From Streptomyces sp. SN-593 (GTDB lineage: Bacteria; Actinomycetota; Actinomycetes; Streptomycetales; Streptomycetaceae), in contig NZ_AP018365.1 of NCBI RefSeq assembly GCF_016756395.1, forward strand, positions 7,010,001 through 7,074,000: DNA of 64,000 bases, in the 5' to 3' direction. Positions 1-8,023 of this stretch are shown one piece after another; within the stretch, counting starts at the first letter, position 1; every line of letters starts with the position of its first letter. The position numbers were made by a program, and so were the translations under genes. The notes under the pieces are model-generated. The model was not told the origin of the DNA. It searched no databases and was given only the letters and a program-made list of their open reading frames with translations.

Positions 1-1
1 C

Positions 2-3000
2 ACCTACTTCCGGCATCTGCTCCCGGCGAGCGCCCGTGGGTTCGCCAGTGAGCTGAACGCCGTACGCAACCAGTGGGCGCACGGCGAGAAGTTCACCGCG
101 GATGACACCCTGCGCGCGCTGGACACGGCGGAGCGGCTGCTGCGGGCCGTGCACGCGGACCCCGCCCTGGTCGAGGAGGTTCGCGAGTCCCGGCAGACGC
201 TGCACAGGCAGGTGACGGAGGAGGAGACGAAGAAGGCGGCCCGTCGGGCGCGTGCCGTGCCGAGCGTGGCCACCGAGGGGCTGCGGCCCTGGCGTGAGGT
301 GCTCACCCCGCACCCGGACGTCGCGCGCGGCGACTTCAACGCCTCCGAGTTCGCCGCCGACCTCTGGCGGGTGGCGCGCGGGGAGGGCGCCGCCGAGTAC
401 ACCGAACCGGAGGAGTTCTTCCAGCGGACGTACCTCACCGATGGCCTTGAGGAACTGCTCTCCAAGTCGCTGCGACGGATCAGCGGTGACCCCAACGCCG
501 CCCCCGTCATCAACCTCCAGACGAACTTCGGCGGCGGCAAGACGCACTCGATGATGGCGCTGTACCACCTGTACGCGCCGGGTCTGAAGGTGAACCGGCT
601 GCCGCAGGACCTTCAGGAGCTGATCGCCGCCGCACCGGGTGGCGGTCTTCCCGGCGGAACGGTCCACCGGGCCGTGCTGGTCGGCAACGAACTCGGCATC
701 GGGCAGGCCGACGTCAAACCCGACGGCACCGTCGTCAACACCATGTGGGGCCAGCTCGCCTGGGGGCTCGGTGGCAGGCAGGCTTACGACATCGTCGCCG
801 AGGCCGACCGCACCAGCACCAGCCCCGGCACCGCCCTGCTCCAGAGCCTGATCGCCGCGTACGCGCCCTGCGTCATCCTCATCGACGAGTGGGTGCAGTA
901 CGCCGGTCCGCTGCTCGGCAACAACAATCTGCCCGCCGGATCCTTCGAGGCGCACTTCTCGTTCGCGCAGTCCCTCACCGAGGCCGTCGCCTCCGTCGAT
1001 GGAGCCCAGCTGCTGGTGTCCATCCCGGCCTCCGCGACCGGTGAGATCAGCGACGCCGACCAGTACGACATCGGCGGGGAGAACAACCGCATCGCGCTGG
1101 AACGACTTCAGAACGTCGTCCACCGCAAGGCCGACGCCTGGCGGCCCGCCAGCTCCGACGAGTCCTTCGAGATCGTGCGCCGCCGTCTCTTCCAGACGCC
1201 CACCAGTGAGGTCCAGGCCGAGATCAACAAGGTGGCGCGGCTCTACACGCAGTTCTACGGCACCGAGAAGCGCGAGTTCCCGGCCAGCTGCGACACCATG
1301 GACTACGAGCGGCGCATCAAGTCGACGTACCCGATCCATCCGGAGCTGTTCGCGCGACTCTACGAGGACTGGTCGACGCTGCCCAGGTTCCAGCGCACCC
1401 GGGGCGTGCTGCGGCTGATGAGCACCGTCATCCACGCGCTGTGGCGCGACCAGAACCAGAGCCCCATGATCATGCCTGGTGACGTGCCCATACACGACAC
1501 CCGTGTCAACCAGGAGCTGACGTACTACCTGGAGGACCGCTGGAAGCCGATCATCGACGCCGACGTCGACGGGCCGGACTCCACCCCGGCCTCCGTCGAC
1601 ACCGAGAAGCCCGTGCTCGGACAGCGCGGCATGAGCCGGCGGGTAGCCCGTACCGTCTTCATGGGCTCCGCGCCCCGCGTGCACGCCGCCCGCAAGGGCC
1701 TGTCCGATCCACACACCCGGCTCGGCATGGCCATCCCCGGTGAACCGCTGGGCAACTTCCGAACCGCGCTCAACGCCCTCGCCGACCGCTCCACCTACCT
1801 TTACGGCGACGGCGAACGCCACTGGTACGACACCCACGCCAACATCACCCGGACCGCCAAGGACGAGGCGAACAAGCTCCTCGACGATGTCGACAAGGTG
1901 TGGGCGGACGTGGTGCGCCGGCTCAGTGTGGTCCAGGGCGTACGCGGGCAGTTCGACGCCGTCCACGCGGCACCGCTGCCCGCGAGCGACATTCCGGACA
2001 ACGACCGCGCCCGCCTGGTGCTGCTGCATCCCCGCTTCACCCACCGCAGTGCCAGGGACATGCCCGACACCGAGGCCCTGCGCTTCGCGCAGGAGGCTCT
2101 GGACCAGTACCGCTCCAGCACCCGGCAGCACCGCAATGCCCTCGTCTTCCTCGCCCCCGACCGCAAGGAGATCGAGGAGGTCGCGGAGGCCGTACGCGAG
2201 TACCTGGGCTGGAAGCAGGTCCTGACGCAGCACGTCCAGCTTGACCTGACCGAGAATCAGAAGACGCAGGCCAGAACTCGGATGGAGAAGGCCGAGGAGA
2301 CGGTCAACCTCCGGTTGGGCAAGGCCTACCGCTGGGTGCTCGTCCCCGAGCAGGTCCCCGGCGCCAAGATCGAGTGGGTCAACTTCAAGGTCGACCTACC
2401 GGCCATCGACGACGCCGCCATCCAGGTCGGTGACCGCCTCAAGCGCCAGGGCATGCTCTACGTCCAGCAGGCCCCCGCCGTCCTGCACCAGCGGATCGTG
2501 GATGCGTTGGGCCAGGAGTGGAACCGGGACGGCCACATCAGCGTCGGCCGCCTGTGGGAACTGCACACCAAGTACCCGTACATGAACCGGCTGCGCGACC
2601 GCGCCGTTCTCGACCAGGGCATCGAGGACGTCCTCACTCACATCACCTGGGAGACTGACGGCTTCGCCCTCGCCACCGGCCAAGACCCCGCCACCGGCCG
2701 CTACCAGGGGCTCGTCCTGCCCTGCCGGGGTGGCTCCTTCGGTCAGATCACCGACTCCTCCCTGCTGGTGCGGGCCGATCTTGCCGCCGCCCAGGAGGCC
2801 GCCGACCTGGCGGCCGCCGCCGCCAGGCACCAGGAACCGGCCGATCAGGACGAGGACGCCGACGACAGCACCGGCTCCGGTCAGGGCGCCGGCGGACCGT
2901 CGGTGTCGCCCCGCCCCGGCACCCCGGTTCCGGCGCCGACCCCGCTGCCCCGAGTCCCGACCCGCTTCTACGCCCACGCCCTGCTGGACACCGAGCAGTA

Positions 3001-3184
3001 CAGCAAGCACGCCACGAAGTATGCCTTCGAGATCCTCCAGCACCTCGAAGCCATCGGGGCCGATGTCGAGATCACGGTCGAGATCCAGGCGACCGCGCCC
3101 GGCGGCTTCCCGGCGGACAAGGTGCGCACCCTCACCGAAAACGCCAACACCCTCAAACTGCAAGCCCAGTTCGAGGAGGAGTAG
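2..3184 (+). CDS. Swt1-type HEPN / DUF499 ATPase, 5'-truncated by window edge
   Basis: The reading frame is open from base 2, so the gene begins outside the window; about 1060 residues are visible. The first stretch carries RNQWAH (bases 65-82), the R-x4-H signature of HEPN domains and placed as in Swt1-family HEPN modules. A P-loop ATPase of the DUF499 type follows, with Walker A FGGGKTHS near bases 527-550 and Walker B CVILIDEW near 869-892. A low-complexity acidic/Pro linker (about 2800-2950) precedes a short C-terminal domain. DUF499 ATPases are known from anti-phage loci together with DUF1156 methylases and DUF3780 proteins, which would lie upstream. The defence role is inferred from family and neighbours. 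The 149 ATG is internal to the HEPN region and is not a credible start. Confidence 0.8.
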   Translation, partial: TYFRHLLPASARGFASELNAVRNQWAHGEKFTADDTLRALDTAERLLRAVHADPALVEEVRESRQTLHRQVTEEETKKAARRARAVPSVATEGLRPWREVLTPHPDVARGDFNASEFAADLWRVARGEGAAEYTEPEEFFQRTYLTDGLEELLSKSLRRISGDPNAAPVINLQTNFGGGKTHSMMALYHLYAPGLKVNRLPQDLQELIAAAPGGGLPGGTVHRAVLVGNELGIGQADVKPDGTVVNTMWGQLAWGLGGRQAYDIVAEADRTSTSPGTALLQSLIAAYAPCVILIDEWVQYAGPLLGNNNLPAGSFEAHFSFAQSLTEAVASVDGAQLLVSIPASATGEISDADQYDIGGENNRIALERLQNVVHRKADAWRPASSDESFEIVRRRLFQTPTSEVQAEINKVARLYTQFYGTEKREFPASCDTMDYERRIKSTYPIHPELFARLYEDWSTLPRFQRTRGVLRLMSTVIHALWRDQNQSPMIMPGDVPIHDTRVNQELTYYLEDRWKPIIDADVDGPDSTPASVDTEKPVLGQRGMSRRVARTVFMGSAPRVHAARKGLSDPHTRLGMAIPGEPLGNFRTALNALADRSTYLYGDGERHWYDTHANITRTAKDEANKLLDDVDKVWADVVRRLSVVQGVRGQFDAVHAAPLPASDIPDNDRARLVLLHPRFTHRSARDMPDTEALRFAQEALDQYRSSTRQHRNALVFLAPDRKEIEEVAEAVREYLGWKQVLTQHVQLDLTENQKTQARTRMEKAEETVNLRLGKAYRWVLVPEQVPGAKIEWVNFKVDLPAIDDAAIQVGDRLKRQGMLYVQQAPAVLHQRIVDALGQEWNRDGHISVGRLWELHTKYPYMNRLRDRAVLDQGIEDVLTHITWETDGFALATGQDPATGRYQGLVLPCRGGSFGQITDSSLLVRADLAAAQEAADLAAAAARHQEPADQDEDADDSTGSGQGAGGPSVSPRPGTPVPAPTPLPRVPTRFYAHALLDTEQYSKHATKYAFEILQHLEAIGADVEITVEIQATAPGGFPADKVRTLTENANTLKLQAQFEEE

Positions 3185-3274
3185 GGCATGCCGACCTGGT
3201 CGTTTCGGCGTCCGCCGGCCCTCTCGATAGGCTGGTCGATGCACGTCGTCCCAGACCGCCACGGGAGCACAGTC

Positions 3275-4249
3275 ATGGCCGCACGTAATCGGGACAGAAT
3301 CGTCCACTTCTACGAGATCGCCGACGCCGACGCCCCCGCATCCTCACGTCTCCCGCACCGCGACTGGGGAGCGCACATCCGCCGTCTGTGCGCCCAGCCG
3401 CCCGCCCAGCGCACCTCGCGCACCGGCGACGAGATCCTGATCGGGGCCGTAGATACCCTCCAGACCGCCCCCCACCTGCTCCTCGCCAAGGTCCGCCAGG
3501 ACGTACCGCAGCTCATCGACCACGTCGACGGCACCCTCAGCCACCTCCAGCTCGCCGCGGACAAGGAGTTGGTGGACGTCACCACGGTGTACTTCCTGCC
3601 CTTCGGTAACGTCCTCGCCACCATGGCCGGCGGTACCTCGGCACCCCGCGCCCAGGCCCTGAAGCGCTGGCTGGACGACATGCACGCCGCTGCCCCCGAT
3701 GTCCGCAACATCGAGCTGCGGCCGGTGGTCAACGCCCGGTCCCGGGAGAAGCTCGCGCACGCGGCGGCGATCGAGCAGCTGACTGTTCGCATCGCCCCCG
3801 AGCCGCCCGACAGCCCCACGGCCCTGCGCGCCAGCTCCGACCTAGGCACCGCACTCAGCCGCCTGCACGAGGACAACCCGGACATGATCATCACGCTGAA
3901 GTTGGAGGTGCCGAAGAAGTCCCGCGTCCTCTCGCCCCGCCGTCGCGCCCGTGGGCACAACCAACTCCTCGCCTCCACTCAGGTGTTCGCCAACGACATC
4001 GCGGACTGGCTGGACAACTCCGACGCCGTCGACACCGCCGCCGCGCGGGCCCGCATGGAGGCGTGGCACAGCGAGGCCGACGACGAGAAGATCGACTTCG
4101 TCAGCGAGCGCATCACTGCGAAGTGCGTCGTTCCGTTCTCCTCCAGCGACGGTCACGCCATCGACTTGCAGGTGGCCCTAAACCAGCTGGAGCGGGTCTC
4201 CCTGCAGAACGAAAGGGTGCTGCGGGCCGCTGTCAGTGCCGACCTCTAG
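3275..4249 (+). CDS. Uncharacterised protein downstream of DUF499 ATPase
   Basis: A soluble protein of about 324 residues with no motif I can assign. It starts with a basic stretch followed by a beta-strand-like RIVHFYEI, and contains no signal peptide or membrane segment. The ATG at 3275 is preferred because the 87 bases before it use codons rare in this genome (TTT, ATA, CCA, ACA) and a GGGAG motif sits seven bases upstream. A longer start at 3188, four bases after the ATPase stop, is possible. It is probably co-transcribed with the HEPN/DUF499 gene, so an accessory role in that system is a guess from position only. Confidence 0.7.
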   Translation: MAARNRDRIVHFYEIADADAPASSRLPHRDWGAHIRRLCAQPPAQRTSRTGDEILIGAVDTLQTAPHLLLAKVRQDVPQLIDHVDGTLSHLQLAADKELVDVTTVYFLPFGNVLATMAGGTSAPRAQALKRWLDDMHAAAPDVRNIELRPVVNARSREKLAHAAAIEQLTVRIAPEPPDSPTALRASSDLGTALSRLHEDNPDMIITLKLEVPKKSRVLSPRRRARGHNQLLASTQVFANDIADWLDNSDAVDTAAARARMEAWHSEADDEKIDFVSERITAKCVVPFSSSDGHAIDLQVALNQLERVSLQNERVLRAAVSADL

Positions 4250-4306
4250 CCTGGAGGGCAGCTGGGGGCGAAATCCCTGGTCGGCGCGCGCGGGGGAGGG
4301 GCGGGA

Positions 4307-4870
4307 ATGCAGAGGCTGGTCGAGACGGCACGCAGACTGTTGCAGCGGTGGCGATCACGTCCGGCGGCGGACTGGCTGCTGACCGCAGTCGTCCTCGGCG
4401 GGCACGGTCTGTCGGTCGCACTGACCGGACGCGGTGACATCCTCGGTGCGCCCGGCCGCGAACAACGCTTGACGATCTACACCACCGGTGCCACCGTCGT
4501 CGCACTGGTCGGCAGCTTCGTCACTGCCGCCATTGCGCAGTACGCTTCCGCCACAGGACGCCGCATGCGGGTCCTGCGCACTGCGCCCCACCTGGCCTCA
4601 CAGTTCCGGCGGAACTGGGTAAGCGTCCTATCGGCCACCTTGCTCATCTCCGGTGTCTGCCTACTTGCAACCGCCCTCGACACCACCGAGACAGACCCTG
4701 GGGGCGTTCACTGGGCCGTGGAAGGTGTCCTGATCCTCGGTGCCGTCCGGGCCTACCGCCTGCTGTGGCTGTTCAACTCTGTCATCCAGGTGACGGACAG
4801 AGACCTCGCAGACTCCCCTCAGTCAGCGACCCAGCATCCCCCTTCGTGTACCTCCGGTGATGCTCCTTGA
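4307..4870 (+). CDS. Small multi-pass membrane protein
   Basis: A 187-residue protein with an amphipathic basic N-terminus and about four hydrophobic segments: around residues 23-40, 60-80, 105-125 and 135-155. The predicted topology leaves a short polar C-terminal tail rich in Ser, Thr and Pro. The start is supported by a GGAGGGGCGGG purine run directly upstream. It lies 57 bases after the unknown protein in the same orientation, at the end of the apparent defence cluster. Small membrane proteins in that position often act as membrane-targeting effectors, but nothing in the sequence proves this. No family is recognised. Confidence 0.65.
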   Translation: MQRLVETARRLLQRWRSRPAADWLLTAVVLGGHGLSVALTGRGDILGAPGREQRLTIYTTGATVVALVGSFVTAAIAQYASATGRRMRVLRTAPHLASQFRRNWVSVLSATLLISGVCLLATALDTTETDPGGVHWAVEGVLILGAVRAYRLLWLFNSVIQVTDRDLADSPQSATQHPPSCTSGDAP

Positions 4871-5178
4871 GAGGCTGCCAGGCCATGAAGATGTATAGGC
4901 AAGTCTTGGTGGCCTAGGAAAGTCAGCTGGCATCTGAGCTGCCAGGGACCACCAAAGTCTCGTGCTGGTACCTGATTCTCGGCGCATTGCCTATGTCGGT
5001 TATCGGCTCAACGGTGCCTGAAAGCTAGAGCCGGGATTAAGCCTCTGGCGGCTAGGTGACGGCAGATGTCCACTTGGACTCCGGAGAAGGCGTCGATATG
5101 GTCTCCGTTTCGCCGCGGAGTCGTATGGAGCCACGCGCATCGGCGTGGCCGACGACGGGCGCGAGGACGCGCGTACCC
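4871..5178. other. Non-coding, apparently decayed spacer
   Basis: No reading frame with normal Streptomyces codon bias is seen here. GC content is visibly lower than in the flanking genes (for example around 4885-5050), which suggests degenerate or foreign DNA at the edge of the defence island. No promoter or hairpin stands out. Confidence 0.4.
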
Positions 5179-5402
5179 CTCGTGATCGGGCTCGCCGGGC
5201 CCCAGTTCGGCAACCATACGCTCAGCCGGCGGCTCCGCCGCCAGGTGGGCGGTATCGAAGAGCTCCAGCCCTTAGTCGTGATCTCCACTGCCCGCACCCG
5301 TCGGTCACCCGCAGCTGGCTTGCGTATGGCGAGACCCTTGCGCTTCAGAACATCCACGATGCGCATAAGCTCAGACTTGTCCGACCTCGTCGCCGCCATC
5401 AA
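5179..5402 (-). pseudogene. MarR-family regulator remnant, N-truncated and frameshifted
   Basis: Reading leftwards from 5402, the frame gives the wing region of a MarR regulator (DKSELMRIVDVLKRKGL, then GDRRVRAVEITTKG). After the KG codons near 5265 the frame breaks. Inserting one base restores LELFDTAHLAAEP...MVAELGP, which fits the C-terminal helix of MarR proteins and continues in the neighbouring frame to about 5179. The N-terminal half with the recognition helix is absent, and upstream DNA shows no matching sequence. This is a gene remnant rather than a functional regulator. Confidence 0.6.
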
Positions 5403-5530
5403 CGTAAGTACATCGCGACAATAGTTGAATGCGCATACACTCGGCAGCGATCACGCGGCCTGCGGGAACCTCGACATCAATTGGCCCTGTTACGCCTGGT
5501 CAAGGGGTCTCGTGAACGACCCACCACGTG
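5403..5530. other. Non-coding spacer before terminator
   Basis: No gene is recognised between the MarR remnant and the hairpin at 5531. Composition is mixed, with AT-richer patches around 5405-5440 that could be a decayed promoter region. Confidence 0.3.
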
Positions 5531-5554
5531 AAACCCCTGTTCATCAGGGGTTTT
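5531..5554 (+). terminator. Rho-independent terminator
   Basis: AAACCCCTG, a TTCAT loop and CAGGGGTTT form a perfect 9-bp stem followed by T residues and TTCTGCGTTT. No intact gene ends just upstream on the plus strand, so it may be left over from a lost transcript at this presumed island border. Confidence 0.65.
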
Positions 5555-5667
5555 CTGCGTTTCCGGGCCCTGTGGCGGCCTGGTCGCATCCTGGCTCGGC
5601 CTGGCGGCCCTCCCGTGACGGCCGGCGCTCGGGCCGGATGCTCGGGATCATCCACCCCCACGGGCGC

Positions 5668-5695
5668 GGCCCCCGCTCTCGGCGGAGCGGGGGCC
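5668..5695 (-). terminator. Hairpin terminator downstream of the DUF397 gene
   Basis: An 11-bp perfect GC stem (GGCCCCCGCTC / GAGCGGGGGCC) encloses a 6-base loop, 30 bases beyond the stop of the leftward DUF397 gene. It has no clear U-tract, which is usual for Streptomyces terminators. Confidence 0.6.
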
Positions 5696-5724
5696 GGGGG
5701 CGCGCCTCGGGTGGGGCGAAGGTG

Positions 5725-5949
5725 TCAGGGGAGGAGGAGGTCGCGCTGGCCGTCGCGGACGCTCCGGGTGAAGAGTTCGTAGTCCTTCTCGGAGATGATC
5801 AGCACCTTGGCGTCGGGGTCGCCCACGTCCACGGAGTCGCGCAGCGCCACCACCCCGTCCACGAAGGCGACCTCCAGGCAGTTGTTGCCGGCATCGGACA
5901 TCTCGCTCTTGGCCCAGGTGGCGTTGGTGAGATCGACCCTCTTGTTCAT
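5725..5949 (-). CDS. DUF397 domain protein
   Basis: A 74-residue protein with the DUF397 pattern: an N-terminal W-x-KS motif (TWAKSEMSDAGNNCLEVAF), then VALRDSVD and a C-terminal region with F-T-R-S-V-R. Its ATG overlaps the stop of the upstream XRE gene by four bases (ATGA), so translation is coupled. DUF397 proteins are small partners of Scr1-type XRE regulators in actinomycetes and behave like toxin-antitoxin or anti-regulator pairs. Their biochemical action is not settled. Confidence 0.88.
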   Translation of the reverse strand: MNKRVDLTNATWAKSEMSDAGNNCLEVAFVDGVVALRDSVDVGDPDAKVLIISEKDYELFTRSVRDGQRDLLLP

Positions 5950-6815
5950 GTGCAGCAGTCCTTGATCAACTCGTGGATGAGGCGGCGCGACGCCGGGCCG
6001 TCGAGAGACTGGGCGCGGAGGAACTCGAGGGCCGACTCGTACCTGCCCACGTCCCCATCTTCCTCCAGGTAGAGGGAGGTTGTCATCGTCTCGACGACGG
6101 CAACCGGCGGCCCCGCCGGGAAGTGCAGCAGCCGGAAGGAGCCGTTCATGCCCGCGTGGGCGCCGACGCCGAGGGGCAGTACCTGCAACTCCACGTGGGC
6201 GTATTCCTCGGTCACGTCCAGGAGCCGTTGGAGCTGCGCGCGCATCACCTCCGGGCCGCCGACCACACGTCGTAGCGCCGCCTCGTCGAGCACGCAGGAC
6301 ACATGGAGGGGCGCCTCGCGGGCGAGCACTGCCTGCCGGGCGATGCGGAGGTCCACGAAGCGGGTCATCTCGCGCTTCGACGGCCACTGCTGGCTCCGCT
6401 CCACGACGGAGGCCGCGTACTCCCTCGTCTGGAGCAGGCCGGGCACCATGGTCAGGTAGGACTCTGCCTTCGACGCCATCCCTTCGAGGTGCAGGAAGTC
6501 CTCGAACTCGTCGGTCTGGATGACTTCCTTGTACTCGTCCAGCAGGTTCGTCCGCTTGCCCGGGGCGGCGAGGGACGCCATCGCCTTGATCTTCGTGCGG
6601 GTCTCGTCGGAGTCGACGCCGTAGATCTCGAAGAAGGCCGTCAGCCCGAGACCGGAGACGCGCTGCTTCCCGTTCTCGATCTTGCTCAGCGCGGGTTTCC
6701 CCGCGAGACCGAGCCGGTCCGCCGCCTCCTCCATCCCGAGCCCCGCGGCTGTCCGCAGGGACCGCAGGGCCGATCCGAGCCTGCGTCGGTGCACGTTGGG
6801 CCTTGCTTCCGCCAT
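5946..6815 (-). CDS. XRE-family regulator with DUF5753 (Scr1-type) domain
   Basis: The product is about 289 residues. An N-terminal helix-turn-helix (RLGSALRSLRTAAGLGMEEAADRLGL, about residues 12-60, with the SKIENGKQRVS recognition segment) is followed by a DUF5753 domain marked by YLTMVPGLLQTREYA, the usual hinge motif. The ATG at 6815 is chosen because AGAGAGG precedes it; an upstream in-frame start at 6857 would add 14 residues including a Cys and basic run that is not typical. It is coupled to the DUF397 gene and divergent from a second Scr1-type regulator at 7118. Confidence 0.88.
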   Translation of the reverse strand: MAEARPNVHRRRLGSALRSLRTAAGLGMEEAADRLGLAGKPALSKIENGKQRVSGLGLTAFFEIYGVDSDETRTKIKAMASLAAPGKRTNLLDEYKEVIQTDEFEDFLHLEGMASKAESYLTMVPGLLQTREYAASVVERSQQWPSKREMTRFVDLRIARQAVLAREAPLHVSCVLDEAALRRVVGGPEVMRAQLQRLLDVTEEYAHVELQVLPLGVGAHAGMNGSFRLLHFPAGPPVAVVETMTTSLYLEEDGDVGRYESALEFLRAQSLDGPASRRLIHELIKDCCT

Positions 6816-6854
6816 CGGCCTGCCTCTCTTGTGTCGGTTGCAGGGTAGCGCCGC

Positions 6855-6925
6855 CAACGTTGCCGGAATATGCCAGGCCGACTCTTCAACTCTTCAGTTG
6901 AGAAGAGGTTGCTAGCAACGTTTCC
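6855..6925. promoter_or_regulatory. Cluster of inverted repeats in a regulator intergenic region
   Basis: Two CAACGTTKCC copies (6855-6864 and 6916-6925) flank an inverted repeat CTCTTCAACT...AGTTGAGAAGAG (6882-6907) and a perfect palindrome TTGCTAGCAA (6909-6918). Placed just upstream of the leftward XRE start, they are good candidates for autoregulatory operators and the promoter. Confidence 0.5.
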
Positions 6926-7117
6926 CATGCGTCACAGTTTCATCCGGGCGCTCTCCACGCAGCGTGTTGGCACCGTCATTCTCCGGTACCGGCGTGCGGG
7001 CTGGCCGCGTCCGGGCGGACCGCGGCGGCGGGTCCGCCGCGTGCCCCGTACCGGTTCACCGTCGGGGCGCGCTCGCCGTCGCCGTCACGCACCACGCCAT
7101 GGAACAGGGGTATCCGT

Positions 7118-8023
7118 ATGACCGGCAGCAGCGGCAGGGGCAGGGTGGACTACGAGGGGTTGTCGGCGCGGGAGTGGTACGCGAGCGAACTGGCCTGTCT
7201 GCGGCAGAAGTCGGGGATGACGCTGGTGCAGCTCGCGGTGAAGTGCCGTTACGAGCAGTCGTACCTGCACCGGTTGGAGCGGGGACAGCGTCTGGGCACC
7301 GTGGAAGCCGCAGCGGCGCTGGACCGGGTGTACGGGACCGGCGAACTCCTGGTCAAGCTGTGGCACTTGGCGAAGCGGGAGACGAAGGACCGCCCGTTCA
7401 TGGGGCTCGCGCCCTTGGAGGCGGACGCGGCCGGTATCCAGGAGTACGCGGTCAGCGTGGTGCCGGACCTGCTCCAGACCCGCGCCTACGCGGAGGAGCA
7501 ACTGCGTGCCGCCCGCCCGGGGAGCCCGGAGAAGCTGGATGCCCGGGTGGCGGCGCGGCTGGCCCGCCAGGAACGGCTCGCCGAGCCGGATCCGCTGCAC
7601 TACCGGGCGCTGATCGACGAGGCGGTGCTGCGGCGCAAGTCGCGCGACCCGCGGACCTGGACAGCGCAGCTTGAGCACCTGATCGAGGTGGCCCAACGCC
7701 CCGACGTCTCGCTGCACGTGGTGCCGTTCGGAGCCGGACCGCACCAGATCGGCAGCTCGCTGGAACTGATCTACTTCCACGACGGCCACAGCGTTGCCTA
7801 CGCGCAAGGCGGCTCGAACGGCCACCTCGTCGAGGAGCCCGAGGACGTCGAGCCGCTGCGCCTGGCCTACGACCTGCTGCGCGACAGCGCCCTGTCCCCG
7901 ACGGAGTCGCTGACGTTCCTCCGCGCCCTCCTCGACGACCACGTCGCAAACGCCCCCTGGACCCCGCCGGAGCCCAGTCCGGACGGTCAGAGTCCGGAAG
8001 GCGACGGGCAGCACCGCAAGTGA
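7118..8023 (+). CDS. XRE-family regulator with DUF5753 (Scr1-type) domain
   Basis: The product is 301 residues. It starts with a conserved actinobacterial pre-HTH segment (AREWYASELACLRQKSGMTL), then an HTH with EQSYLHRLERGQR. A DUF5753 domain begins at about residue 100 (YAVSVVPDLLQTRAYAEEQL) and ends near residue 280. Its stop overlaps the GTG of the downstream methyltransferase by four bases, so the two are translationally coupled. It shares architecture with the divergent XRE at 5946-6815 but is clearly diverged in sequence. It likely controls the methyltransferase and itself. Confidence 0.88.
   Translation: MTGSSGRGRVDYEGLSAREWYASELACLRQKSGMTLVQLAVKCRYEQSYLHRLERGQRLGTVEAAAALDRVYGTGELLVKLWHLAKRETKDRPFMGLAPLEADAAGIQEYAVSVVPDLLQTRAYAEEQLRAARPGSPEKLDARVAARLARQERLAEPDPLHYRALIDEAVLRRKSRDPRTWTAQLEHLIEVAQRPDVSLHVVPFGAGPHQIGSSLELIYFHDGHSVAYAQGGSNGHLVEEPEDVEPLRLAYDLLRDSALSPTESLTFLRALLDDHVANAPWTPPEPSPDGQSPEGDGQHRK

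Noticed and set aside
3188..3274. Extra N-terminal codons for the protein after the DUF499 ATPase
   Set aside because: They contain several codons rare in this genome (TTT, ATA, CCA, ACA), and the good GAGGAG upstream is simply the Glu-rich end of the ATPase gene.
2396..3307. Long open frame opposite the DUF499 gene
   Set aside because: Its codon positions mirror the real gene on the other strand and the product has no recognisable domain.
5445..5560. tRNA remnant or attachment site near the terminator
   Set aside because: No T-arm consensus GGTTCRA or cloverleaf could be drawn, and no integrase gene lies in the window.
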